From assembly GCA_025966215.1 (NCBI GenBank), contig JAOPVM010000328.1:1-13535 (forward strand): 13,535 nucleotides of DNA, in the 5' to 3' direction. The first letter of the stretch is position 1. Each line of letters starts with the position of its first letter. This document shows positions 1 through 7,138 of this stretch, piece by piece. Origin of the DNA: Klenkia sp. Its GTDB lineage: Bacteria > Actinomycetota > Actinomycetes > Mycobacteriales > Geodermatophilaceae. A program made the position numbers and the translations under genes. The notes beneath the pieces were generated by a model, which ran no database searches, had not been told where the DNA came from, and was given only the letters and a program-made list of their open reading frames with translations.

Positions 1-913
1 CCCCGCCCTGCGCACCGACGAGACCGACAGCGGCTGGCTCCGCCGGCTGCGCGACCGCCGCGACGAGGCCGACGCGGCCGGCGCGCACGCCGACGAGGGC
101 ACCGACGAGGGCACCGACGACGCGCCCCTGCCCGTCGACCGCGCCACCCTCCCGCCGGTACCCCGCTCCCGGGCGGTCCATCGCGACGATCCCGACGAGC
201 GGCTGGACTGGGGCGGCGCGTTCCACGACGGCAGCCCCGAGGACCCCGACGAGGACGACCAGGTCCGGGCCGGCGGCTGGCGGCGCACCCTGCTGGTGGT
301 CGGCCTGCCGCTGCTGGCGCTCGTGCTCGTCGTCGCCGGTGGGTACTGGCTGGGCACCAACGTCGTCTCCGCCGCCAGCAGCACCGAGGACTCCGTGGGC
401 TCCACGCCGACCCCCGCGGCGCCGGCCGGGAGCGAGGCTCCCGCCGAGGAGCCCGCGTCCGCTCCGCTGGCGATCGCCTCGGCTCAGGTGTTCGACCCCT
501 TCGGCGACGGTGAGCCGGAGAACGACGACGCGGTGCCGCTGTCCTACGACGGCGACCCGGCCACCTCCTGGCCGACGCTCACCTATCGGGGCAGTGCCGG
601 GTTCGGCAACCTCAAGCCCGGTGTCGGCGTGCTCTACGACCTGGGCAGCGAGCAGGCGCTCTCCGCGGTGACCATCGGCACCGACACCCCCGGCGCCACC
701 GTCGAGGTGCGCACCGGAGCCAGCGCCGACGGCGAGCTCGACTCCTACCCGGTCGCCGCCGAGGGCGAGCTGACCGGCACCGACGACCTGGCCTTCGCCG
801 AACCGGTGACCACCCGCTACGTGCTGGTGTGGGTCACCGGGCTGGTCTCCCAGGACGAGGGCTTCTCCGCCGACCTGTCCGAGGTCACCCCGGTCGCAGC
901 CGACGCCGGCTGA
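1..913 (+). CDS. C-terminal part of a single-pass membrane protein with extracellular discoidin-like domain (probable MurJ-associated protein-kinase-like protein), 5' end outside window
   Basis: The frame is open from base 2 to the TGA at 911-913, so the true start lies upstream. The visible 303 residues begin with about 95 hydrophilic, acidic residues (many D, E and R, likely cytoplasmic). One hydrophobic helix follows at about bases 287-355 (LLVVGLPLLALVLVVAGG), then a Pro/Ala/Ser/Glu linker, then a beta-rich domain from about base 470 that starts ASAQVFDPFGDG and contains DGDPATSW and LKPGVGVLYDLG. That domain resembles the F5/8 type C-like C-terminal domain of the mycobacterial MviN/pseudokinase protein Rv3910, whose family works with the lipid II flippase MurJ and FHA-domain proteins. 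Position just upstream of trxB fits this. The kinase-like part is not in the window, so the assignment rests on C-terminal architecture and synteny. A small in-frame 12-bp duplication occurs at 92-115. Confidence 0.6.
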   Translation, partial: PALRTDETDSGWLRRLRDRRDEADAAGAHADEGTDEGTDDAPLPVDRATLPPVPRSRAVHRDDPDERLDWGGAFHDGSPEDPDEDDQVRAGGWRRTLLVVGLPLLALVLVVAGGYWLGTNVVSAASSTEDSVGSTPTPAAPAGSEAPAEEPASAPLAIASAQVFDPFGDGEPENDDAVPLSYDGDPATSWPTLTYRGSAGFGNLKPGVGVLYDLGSEQALSAVTIGTDTPGATVEVRTGASADGELDSYPVAAEGELTGTDDLAFAEPVTTRYVLVWVTGLVSQDEGFSADLSEVTPVAADAG

Positions 914-937
914 CCGAGCCCGCGCGGTCCGCGGCCC

Positions 938-965
938 GGGAATGACACCCCTACCCTGTCCGTTG
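938..965 (+). promoter_or_regulatory. SigR/SigH-type ECF sigma promoter of trxBA
   Basis: GGGAAT at 938-943 is followed by exactly 18 nt and then GTT at 962-964. This matches the GGAAT-N18-GTT consensus established for Streptomyces SigR and the closely similar M. tuberculosis SigH consensus, both of which drive thioredoxin genes under disulfide stress. It lies directly in front of trxB. Initiation some 7-10 nt after GTT would fall at about 971-974, at the second GTG of the gene. The match to motif, spacing and target gene is seen directly; the sigma factor itself is inferred. Confidence 0.75.
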
Positions 966-973
966 TGCCGCCT

Positions 974-1981
974 GTGACGACGAACCAGCCCACCCCCGGC
1001 CCCGCGGTCTCGACGGACGGCCCACCGGCCGTCCCTCCGGCGGAGCACGACGGGGTCCGTGACCTGATCATCATCGGGTCCGGTCCGGCCGGCTACACCG
1101 CTGCGACCTACGCCGCGCGGGCCAACCTGCACCCCCTGGTGTTCGAGGGCTCCCAGTTCGGTGGCGCCCTGATGACCACCACCGAGGTGGAGAACTTCCC
1201 CGGTTTCCCCGAGGGCGTGCAGGGCCCGCAGCTCATGGACGACATGCGCACCCAGGCCGAGCGCTTCGGCGCCGAGCTGGTGCCCAGCGACGTGACGTCG
1301 GTCGACCTGACCAGCACCCCGAAGACCGTCACCGTCGGCGACGAGGTGCACCGGGCGCACGCGGTGATCGTGGCGACCGGCTCGAAGTACCGGTACCTGG
1401 GCCTGGAGAACGAGGCCCGGCTGCTCGGCCACGGCGTCTCGGCCTGTGCCACCTGTGACGGGTTCTTCTTCCGCGACCAGGACATCGTGGTCGTCGGGGG
1501 CGGTGACTCCGCGATGGAGGAGGCCACCTTCCTGACCCGCTTCGCCAAGTCGGTCACCGTGGTCCACCGCCGTCCCGAGCTCCGCGCCTCGAAGATCATG
1601 CAGAAGCGCGCCCAGGACAACGAGAAGATCCGCTGGGCCCTCGGCAAGCAGGTCACCGACGTGCACGGTGACTCCCAGGTCCAGTCGGTGACCCTCACCG
1701 ACGCCGAGACCGGCGCCACCGAGACCCTCGACGTCAGCGGCCTGTTCGTGGCCATCGGCCACGACCCGCGCAGCGAGATGTTCGCCGGTCAGCTCAAGCT
1801 CGACGACGCGGGCTACGTGCAGGTGGAGCACCCCACCACCCGCACGAGCATCGACGGTGTCTTCGCCTGCGGTGACGTGGTCGACCACATCTACCGCCAG
1901 GCGATCACCTCGGCCGGCACCGGTGCCGCCGCCGCGATCGACGCCGAGCGCTGGCTCGCCGACACCTTCGACGAGCGCTGA
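974..1981 (+). CDS. trxB: Thioredoxin-disulfide reductase
   Basis: This cytosolic FAD enzyme passes electrons from NADPH to thioredoxin. From the GTG at 974 the product is 335 residues. It has an N-terminal FAD dinucleotide-binding loop GSGPAG at about residues 35-40, the redox-active CATC motif at about 158-161 inside [11 protein letters not shown], an NADPH-binding [10 protein letters not shown] loop from about 175, the [10 protein letters not shown] segment typical of NADPH binding, and the C-terminal FAD motif [10 protein letters not shown]. An in-frame GTG at 965 would add three residues. It overlaps the -10 element of the SigR-type promoter, so 974 is preferred, probably as a leaderless start, since no Shine-Dalgarno is present. 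About 25 Pro-rich residues precede the core and could be poorly ordered. trxA follows after 62 nt, so the two form a redox operon. Confidence 0.96.
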   Translation: MTTNQPTPGPAVSTDGPPAVPPAEHDGVRDLIIIGSGPAGYTAATYAARANLHPLVFEGSQFGGALMTTTEVENFPGFPEGVQGPQLMDDMRTQAERFGAELVPSDVTSVDLTSTPKTVTVGDEVHRAHAVIVATGSKYRYLGLENEARLLGHGVSACATCDGFFFRDQDIVVVGGGDSAMEEATFLTRFAKSVTVVHRRPELRASKIMQKRAQDNEKIRWALGKQVTDVHGDSQVQSVTLTDAETGATETLDVSGLFVAIGHDPRSEMFAGQLKLDDAGYVQVEHPTTRTSIDGVFACGDVVDHIYRQAITSAGTGAAAAIDAERWLADTFDER

Positions 1982-2043
1982 CGGCCGCCCGGCCCTCCCC
2001 TCCACCCCACCCCGGCACCACCCCCACCGAAGGAGCCACCCCC

Positions 2044-2370
2044 ATGGCCAGCAACACCGTGAAGGTCACCGACGACAGCTTCGCTGCCGACGTCCTCAAC
2101 AGCGACAAGCCCGTCCTCGTCGACTTCTGGGCCGAGTGGTGTGGCCCGTGCAAGATGGTCGCCCCCGTGCTCGAGGAGATCGCCAGCGAGCACGGCGAGA
2201 AGCTCACCATCGCCAAGCTCAACATCGACGAGAACCCGCAGATCGCCCGCGACTACCAGGTCATGTCGATCCCGACCATGACGGTCTTCCAGGGCGGCAA
2301 GCCGGTCAAGAGCATCATCGGCGCCAAGCCCAAGGGCGCGATCCTCTCCGACCTCGCCGACTTCATCTAG
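2044..2370 (+). CDS. trxA: Thioredoxin
   Basis: A small cytosolic disulfide reductase of 108 residues, the usual length for the family, and the substrate of TrxB. The active site WCGPC is at residues 32-36 within DFWAEWCGPCKM, and the cis-proline motif SIPT (Pro77) is present, as are the TVFQGGKPV strand and the terminal helix. A strong ribosome-binding site, GAAGGAG at 2029-2035, lies 8 nt before the ATG. The spacing from trxB (62 nt) and the lack of an obvious separate promoter suggest co-transcription from the SigR-type promoter upstream of trxB. A GC-rich hairpin follows at 2401-2433. Nothing is unusual in the sequence. Confidence 0.97.
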   Translation: MASNTVKVTDDSFAADVLNSDKPVLVDFWAEWCGPCKMVAPVLEEIASEHGEKLTIAKLNIDENPQIARDYQVMSIPTMTVFQGGKPVKSIIGAKPKGAILSDLADFI

Positions 2371-2400
2371 GCCGGTCGCGCCGCCAGGCGCAGCCGACGG

Positions 2401-2433
2401 GGCCCGGACGCCGTTCCACCACGCGTCCGGGCC
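2401..2433 (+). terminator. Hairpin terminator after trxA
   Basis: A perfect 11-bp stem, GGCCCGGACGC (2401-2411) with GCGTCCGGGCC (2423-2433), encloses an 11-nt loop 30 nt after the trxA stop. There is no U-tract, which is common for terminators in high-GC actinomycetes. It separates the trxBA unit from cwlM. Confidence 0.7.
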
Positions 2434-2481
2434 TCGTCGCGTCCGACCACCCTGGGCACACCGAGCACCCAGATGCGCGAC

Positions 2482-2498
2482 CGTCCCCCGAGGGGACG
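2482..2498 (+). repeat. Short inverted repeat in the trxA-cwlM intergenic region
   Basis: CGTCCCC (2482-2488) pairs with GGGGACG (2492-2498) across a 3-nt loop, 48 nt before the cwlM start. It could be a leader hairpin or an operator for cwlM. A 7-bp GC palindrome can also arise by chance at this base composition. Confidence 0.35.
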
Positions 2499-2546
2499 AC
2501 AATCACCGGTGTTCCCGTCCCCTCGACCCCCTGGAGCGACACCCGC

Positions 2547-3671
2547 GTGGAGATCCTCGTCCCCGGCAGCACAGGTCCGGCCGTCGCTGACGTCCGCGCC
2601 GTCCTGCACGGTCTCGGGCTGCTGCAGCCCGAGCCCACCGCAGCTGCGGCCCCGGACGTGTTCGACGACGCCACCTCCCTCGCCGTCCGGCACTTCCAGC
2701 AGGTCAGGGGTCTGTCCGTGGACGGCCGGGTCGGCGAGGAGACCTACCGCGCGCTGACCGTGGCCCGCTGGTCCCTCGGTGACCGGGTGCTCCGCTTCGA
2801 CCCCGACCGTCCGATGCGCGGGGACGACGTGGCGGTGCTGCAGGAGCGGCTGCTCGAGCTGGGCTACGACGCCGGTCGCGCCGACGGCATCCTGGGCTCG
2901 GAGACCGAGGCCGGCCTGCGGGCCTTCCAGCGCGACTACGGCCTGGCCGTGGACGGCACCTGCGGCCCCGGCACCATGCGGGCGCTCAAGCAGCTGGGAC
3001 GACGGGTCACCGGCGGGCGGCCGCAGCTGCTCCGACAGAGCGCGAACCTCGTCGACTCCGGCCCGCACCTCATCGGCCGGGTCATCGTGATCGACCCGGG
3101 GCACGGCGGGCAGGACACCGGCTACACCGCGGGGGAGACCACCGAGGCCGACCTGGTCTTCGACCTGGCCTCCCGCTTCGTGGGCCGGCTGGCCGCCGCC
3201 GGCGCCACCGTCTCCCTGACCCGTGGCCGCCGCGGCGGCCCCGCGATGGCCGAGCGCACCGCCTTCGCCAACGACGCCCGGGCCGACCTCTTCGTCTCCC
3301 TGCACATGGAGGCGCACGACTCCCGGCACGCCCGCGGGGTCGCCAGCTACTACTACGGCACCGGCTCGGGGGCGTCGTCCACGGTGGGTGAGGAGTTCGC
3401 CAACCTGCTGCGCCGCGAGGTCATCGCCCGCACCGGGATGCTGGACTGTGGCTCGCACGCCAAGACCTGGGACCTGTTGCGGCTGACCCGGATGCCGGCC
3501 ATCCGGATCGACTGCGGGTACCTGTCACACCCCGTCGACCGCCTGCTGCTGCTCGATGCCCGGTTGCGCAGCACGATCGCCTCCGCGGTGCTCGCCGCCG
3601 TCCAGCGGCTGTTCCTACCCGCGGATGCCGACCCGCCCACGGGCACCTACCAGCTCCGCACGCCGGCCTGA
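2547..3671 (+). CDS. cwlM: N-acetylmuramoyl-L-alanine amidase homologue, CwlM type
   Basis: 374 residues from GTG 2547, preceded by GGAG at 2533-2536 (10 nt spacing). The frame is open much further upstream, across trxA, but no family similarity extends there. Two peptidoglycan-binding type 1 domains come first (about residues 8-72 and 88-150; each has the FQ...GLxVDGxxGxxT pattern). An amidase_3 domain follows from residue 178 (RVIVIDPGHGG). The zinc ligands are probably H186, E200 and H253. The position of the catalytic Glu near the C-terminus is occupied by Asp322 (IDCGYLSH). No signal peptide is visible. In mycobacteria CwlM is a cytoplasmic, PknB-phosphorylated activator of MurA rather than a hydrolase. 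Location after trxA, absence of a signal peptide and the altered catalytic residue fit that role. The tail after residue 357 contains threonines that could be phosphosites (inference). Confidence 0.88.
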   Translation: MEILVPGSTGPAVADVRAVLHGLGLLQPEPTAAAAPDVFDDATSLAVRHFQQVRGLSVDGRVGEETYRALTVARWSLGDRVLRFDPDRPMRGDDVAVLQERLLELGYDAGRADGILGSETEAGLRAFQRDYGLAVDGTCGPGTMRALKQLGRRVTGGRPQLLRQSANLVDSGPHLIGRVIVIDPGHGGQDTGYTAGETTEADLVFDLASRFVGRLAAAGATVSLTRGRRGGPAMAERTAFANDARADLFVSLHMEAHDSRHARGVASYYYGTGSGASSTVGEEFANLLRREVIARTGMLDCGSHAKTWDLLRLTRMPAIRIDCGYLSHPVDRLLLLDARLRSTIASAVLAAVQRLFLPADADPPTGTYQLRTPA

Positions 3672-3685
3672 CGGGACCGCTCTCC

Positions 3686-3698
3686 TACACTCCGAGGA
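3686..3698 (+). promoter_or_regulatory. Candidate -10 element for a leaderless aminotransferase transcript
   Basis: TACACT (3686-3691) fits the actinobacterial TANNNT -10 consensus and ends 6 nt before the ATG at 3698, the distance expected if transcription starts at that A. No convincing -35 element is seen. The only purine-rich sequence (GAGG, 3694-3697) directly touches the ATG, so it is unlikely to act as a ribosome-binding site. Confidence 0.45.
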
Positions 3699-5101
3699 TG
3701 CCCTCCTCGACGCCCGACCCCTCGGTCAGCGCGTCGGTCCCGGTCCCGGCGCGTCACCCGCGGCTGGACCCGCTGGCCGACCGCTACGCCGCCCGCACCC
3801 ACGGCATGAAGAGCTCGGAGATCCGGGCCCTGTTCTCCGTGGTCAGCCGCCCCGAGGTGGTGTCCCTGGCCGGCGGCATGCCCGCCGTCACCGCCCTCCC
3901 GCTGGACGCCGTCGGCTCCATGATCGGCGAGCTGGTGTCCGGGATGGGCGCCCAGACCCTCCAGTACGGCTCCGGCCAGGGCGACCCCCGCCTGCGCGAG
4001 CGGATCTGCGACGTGATGGCGCTGGAGGGCATCACCGACGCCTCACCGTCGGAGGTCGTGGTGAAGGTGGGCTCCCAGCAGGGGCTGGACCTGGTCACCC
4101 GGGTGTTCGTCGACCCCGGTGACGTGATCCTGGCCGAGGCGCCGTCCTACGTGGGCGCGCTCGGGGTCTTCCAGGCCGCCCAGGCGCGGGTCCAGCACGT
4201 CACCATGGACGAGGACGGACTGGTGCCCGAGGCCCTCGAGGACGCGCTCATCGAGTGCCGCGCCCGGGGCGACGAGGTCAAGTTCCTCTACACGATCCCG
4301 AACTTCCACAACCCCGGCGGCGTGACGCTGACCGAGGAGCGCCGGGTCCGGATCATGGAGATCGCCGACCGCTACGACCTGCTGGTCGTGGAGGACAACC
4401 CCTACGGGCTGCTGGGCTTCGAGCACGAGCCGATGCGTGCGCTGCGGGCCCGCAACTCCGAGCGGGTGGTCTACCTCGGGTCGTTCTCCAAGACGTTCTC
4501 CCCGGGCCTGCGGGTGGGCTGGGTGCTCGCGCCGCTCGCCGTCCGGGAGAAGCTGGTGCTGGCCAGCGAGGCGCAGGTGCTGTGCCCGCCGTCGCTCACC
4601 CAGTACGCCGTGGCCCGGTACCTGGACACCCAGCCGTGGCAGCAGCAGATCAAGACCTTCATCGAGCTCTACCGGGAGCGTCGGGACGCCTGCCTGGAGT
4701 CGCTGTCGGCGCTGATGCCGCCGGGCACCAGCTGGACCAGGCCCGACGGCGGGTTCTACGTGTGGCTCAAGCTGCCGCACGGCCTGGACGCCAAGCTGAT
4801 GCAGCCCCGCGCGGTGAGCGCGCACGTGGCCTACGTGCCCGGCATCGGCTTCTACGCCGACGGGCAGGGCAAGGAGTTCATGCGGCTGTCCTACTGCTAC
4901 CCCGAACCGGACCAGATCCGGGAGGGTGTCCGTCGGCTGGCCCGGGTGATCGAGGCCGAGCTGGACCTGCACTCCACCTTCGACAGCGTGGACACCGGGA
5001 CCTTCCGCACCCTGGGCAGCCCGTCGAACCGCGCGCAGACCCCCACCACGCCCACCCTCAGCGGCCCGGCGTCCTCCGACCAGATCGGTGACCTGTCGTG
5101 A
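3698..5101 (+). CDS. Class I/II-fold PLP-dependent aminotransferase (MocR/LysN-like family)
   Basis: 467 residues. The fold-type I aminotransferase pattern is complete: LAGGMP near residue 58, the QYGSGQGDPRLRE segment, GSQQGLDL for cofactor phosphate, PNFHNPGG (about 201-208), the pyridine-N ligand Asp233 in VEDNPYG with Tyr236, the Schiff-base Lys265 in GSFSKTFSPGLRVGW, and the substrate-carboxylate Arg396 in FMRLSY. The best family fit is the PLP-dependent group containing 2-aminoadipate/aromatic aminotransferases. No N-terminal winged-helix domain is present, so this is not a MocR regulator. The last ~45 residues are a Ser/Thr/Pro-rich tail outside the fold. The stop codon overlaps the start of the ATP-grasp ligase gene (GTGA), so the two are probably translationally coupled. 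The amino donor is unknown; a role in supplying an amino acid to the ligase is inference only. Confidence 0.92.
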   Translation: MPSSTPDPSVSASVPVPARHPRLDPLADRYAARTHGMKSSEIRALFSVVSRPEVVSLAGGMPAVTALPLDAVGSMIGELVSGMGAQTLQYGSGQGDPRLRERICDVMALEGITDASPSEVVVKVGSQQGLDLVTRVFVDPGDVILAEAPSYVGALGVFQAAQARVQHVTMDEDGLVPEALEDALIECRARGDEVKFLYTIPNFHNPGGVTLTEERRVRIMEIADRYDLLVVEDNPYGLLGFEHEPMRALRARNSERVVYLGSFSKTFSPGLRVGWVLAPLAVREKLVLASEAQVLCPPSLTQYAVARYLDTQPWQQQIKTFIELYRERRDACLESLSALMPPGTSWTRPDGGFYVWLKLPHGLDAKLMQPRAVSAHVAYVPGIGFYADGQGKEFMRLSYCYPEPDQIREGVRRLARVIEAELDLHSTFDSVDTGTFRTLGSPSNRAQTPTTPTLSGPASSDQIGDLS

Positions 5102-6063
5102 CCGAGGCCCTGCCCGCCACCGACCTGCTGCGCGCCGTGGTGCTCGCCGGCGGGCTGACGTTCGAGCGCGAGGTCAGCCTCTCCTCGGGCACCCAGGTGG
5201 TCGAGGCGCTGCTGCGCGCCGGCCTGGACGCCGAACTGCGCGACGCCGACGGCGAGCTGCTGCCCGGGCTGGCCGCGGCCCCCGGGGACGCGGTCTTCAT
5301 CGCCCTGCACGGCTCCACCGGTGAGGACGGCGCCGTCCGTGCGGTCCTCGACCTCGCCGGGGTGCCCTACGTCGGCTCACCCGCCGCGGCCTGCCGGTTG
5401 GCGTGGGACAAGCCGGCGGCGAAGATCGTCGTCCGCACCGCGGGGGTGGCCACCCCGGACTGGGTGGCGCTGCCGCACTCCACCTTCCGCGAGCTCGGTG
5501 CCGGTGCGGTGCTGGACCTCATCGTCGCCCGGCACGGGTTGCCGTTGATGGTGAAGCCCGCGTCCGGCGGGTCGGCGCTGGGGGCGCAGAAGGTGGCCCG
5601 GGTCGAGGACCTGCCGGCCGCGATGGTCAGCTGCTTCGCCTACGGCGACACCGTGCTCGTGGAACGCTTCGTCGAGGGCATCGAACTGGCGGTCTCGGTC
5701 ATCGACCTCGGTGACGGACCGCAGGCGCTGCCCGCGGTGGAGATCGTCCCGGAGTCCGGCGTCTTCGACTACACGTCGCGGTACACCCCCGGGCTCACCG
5801 AGTACCACACCCCGGCCCGGGTCTCCGACGAGGTCGCCCGGCGGGCGGCCGAGGTCGCCGTCACCGTGCACGAGGTGCTGGGGCTGGCCGACCTGTCCCG
5901 GACCGACCTGATCGTCGACGCCGAGGGCACCGTGCACTTCCTGGAGGTCAACGTCTCCCCGGGGTTGACGGAGACCTCGATGTTCCCGATGGCCGTCGAG
6001 GCCGCCGGCCACCGGCTGGGTGACGTGCTGACCCGGCTGCTGCGGCGGGCTGCCGCCCGCTGA
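5098..6063 (+). CDS. D-alanine--D-alanine ligase family ATP-grasp enzyme
   Basis: 321 residues from a GTG that overlaps the aminotransferase stop by 4 nt. An N-terminal Ddl domain contains GGLTFEREVSLSSG, whose Glu23 matches E. coli DdlB Glu15, and HGSTGEDG. The ATP-grasp region has KPASGGSALG (Lys153; Ser159 at the DdlB Ser150 position), FVEGIELAVSVI, Tyr229 in DYTSRY at the DdlB Tyr216 position, Asp270 and EVNVSPGLTETS (Glu283 and Asn285 as metal ligands). Tyr at 229 fits dipeptide rather than D-Ala-D-lactate synthesis. Ddl joins two D-Ala for peptidoglycan precursors. Whether this is the sole ddl or a paralogue with another dipeptide product cannot be told from the window; many actinomycetes carry the main ddl elsewhere. 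A strong hairpin terminator follows 7 nt after the stop. Confidence 0.88.
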   Translation: MTEALPATDLLRAVVLAGGLTFEREVSLSSGTQVVEALLRAGLDAELRDADGELLPGLAAAPGDAVFIALHGSTGEDGAVRAVLDLAGVPYVGSPAAACRLAWDKPAAKIVVRTAGVATPDWVALPHSTFRELGAGAVLDLIVARHGLPLMVKPASGGSALGAQKVARVEDLPAAMVSCFAYGDTVLVERFVEGIELAVSVIDLGDGPQALPAVEIVPESGVFDYTSRYTPGLTEYHTPARVSDEVARRAAEVAVTVHEVLGLADLSRTDLIVDAEGTVHFLEVNVSPGLTETSMFPMAVEAAGHRLGDVLTRLLRRAAAR

Positions 6064-6070
6064 ACGACGT

Positions 6071-6099
6071 CCCCGGTTCCGTCCGTGACGGAACCGGGG
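6071..6099. terminator. Bidirectional hairpin terminator between convergent ddl-like gene and parB
   Basis: A perfect 13-bp stem, CCCCGGTTCCGTC (6071-6083) with GACGGAACCGGGG (6087-6099), has a 3-nt loop. It lies 7 nt after one stop codon and 13 nt from the other. Its position between converging genes and its symmetry suggest that it serves both strands. Confidence 0.9.
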
Positions 6100-6112
6100 T
6101 GAGCTGCCCGGG

Positions 6113-7138
6113 TCAGCTGCTCTGCGAGCTCCGACCGGTGATGTCGGGTGCCATCATGCCGATGATCCGCTGCAGGTCGTCCACCGAGCCGAACTCGACG
6201 ACGACCCGACCCTTGGACCGGCCGATATGGATCTTGACCTTTGTCTCGAAGACGTCGGACAACCGGCCGGCCAGCTCCTCGACCCCGGGGGCCGTGATCG
6301 ACCGGCGCCTGCGGGTGGCCTCCGGCGCCGCCGCGGCCGCCATCGCGACCGCCTCCTCGGTGGCCCGCACGCTCATGCCCTCGGCGACGATCCGGGTGGC
6401 CAGGGCGTCCATCGCCTCGGGGTCGGGCAGCCCGAGCAGGGCGCGGGCGTGGCCGGCCGACAGCACCCCGGCCGCGACCCGCGTCTGCACCTTCACCGGC
6501 AGCTTCATCAGCCGGATGGTGTTGGTGACCTGCGAGCGGCTGCGACCGATCTTGCTGGCCAGCTCCTCGTGGGTGGCGCCGAACTCCTCCAGGAGCTGCT
6601 GGTAGGCCGCGGCCTCCTCCAGCGGGTTGAGCTGCACGCGGTGGATGTTCTCCAGCAGGGCGTCGCGCAGCATCGCGTCGTCGGAGGTGTCCCGGACGAT
6701 CGCCGGCACGGTCTCCAGCTCGGCGACCCGGGCGGCGCGCAACCGGCGCTCGCCCATGATCAGCTCGAAGCCGCCCTCGGCCCGCTCCCGGACGACGATG
6801 GGCTGCAGGAGCCCGAACTCCTTGACCGAGTGGGCGAGCTCCTCCAGCGCCTCGTCGTCGAAGACCAGCCGGGGCTGCTTGGGGTTGGGGACGACGTCGT
6901 CGACCGCGATCTCACGGAGGTAGGCGCCGGGCACCCCGACCACACCGGTGTCGGGCAGGTCGGGCACGGGCGTCAACGGCGCCACCACGACGTCGCTGTC
7001 CGGCTGACCCTGGGCGGCCCGCTCGGCCGCTGCCTCGACGGCCTCGGCAGCACGGGCGGCCGGGGTGGCCGTGGGGGCCGGTGCACTGGTGGGGATGAGG
7101 GCTGCCAGGCCCCGGCCGAGTCCGCCGCGCTTGCTCAT
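6113..7138 (-). CDS. parB: Chromosome-partitioning protein ParB
   Basis: 341 residues from the ATG at 7138, which overlaps the parA stop (ATGA) and has AGGAG 5 nt upstream. Order of parts: N-terminal ParA-contact segment [14 protein letters not shown], an Ala/Pro-rich linker to about residue 70, the CTPase/N-terminal domain with VVPNPKQPR (about 83-90), GERRLRAA (129-136, box with the CTP-binding arginines) and ENIHR (163-167), a helix-turn-helix of about 186-212 that reads parS, and a C-terminal dimerisation domain from about 285 ([19 protein letters not shown]). ParB loads at parS, spreads as a CTP clamp and brings origins to ParA. Two matching parS sites lie just upstream of parA. Length and motifs are ordinary. 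Confidence 0.97.
   Translation of the reverse strand: MSKRGGLGRGLAALIPTSAPAPTATPAARAAEAVEAAAERAAQGQPDSDVVVAPLTPVPDLPDTGVVGVPGAYLREIAVDDVVPNPKQPRLVFDDEALEELAHSVKEFGLLQPIVVRERAEGGFELIMGERRLRAARVAELETVPAIVRDTSDDAMLRDALLENIHRVQLNPLEEAAAYQQLLEEFGATHEELASKIGRSRSQVTNTIRLMKLPVKVQTRVAAGVLSAGHARALLGLPDPEAMDALATRIVAEGMSVRATEEAVAMAAAAAPEATRRRRSITAPGVEELAGRLSDVFETKVKIHIGRSKGRVVVEFGSVDDLQRIIGMMAPDITGRSSQSS

Noticed and set aside
1857..2546. In-frame upstream extension of cwlM across the end of trxB and all of trxA
   Set aside because: The extra sequence overlaps two certain genes in another frame and is low-complexity; the GTG at 2547 with GGAG upstream fits the family.
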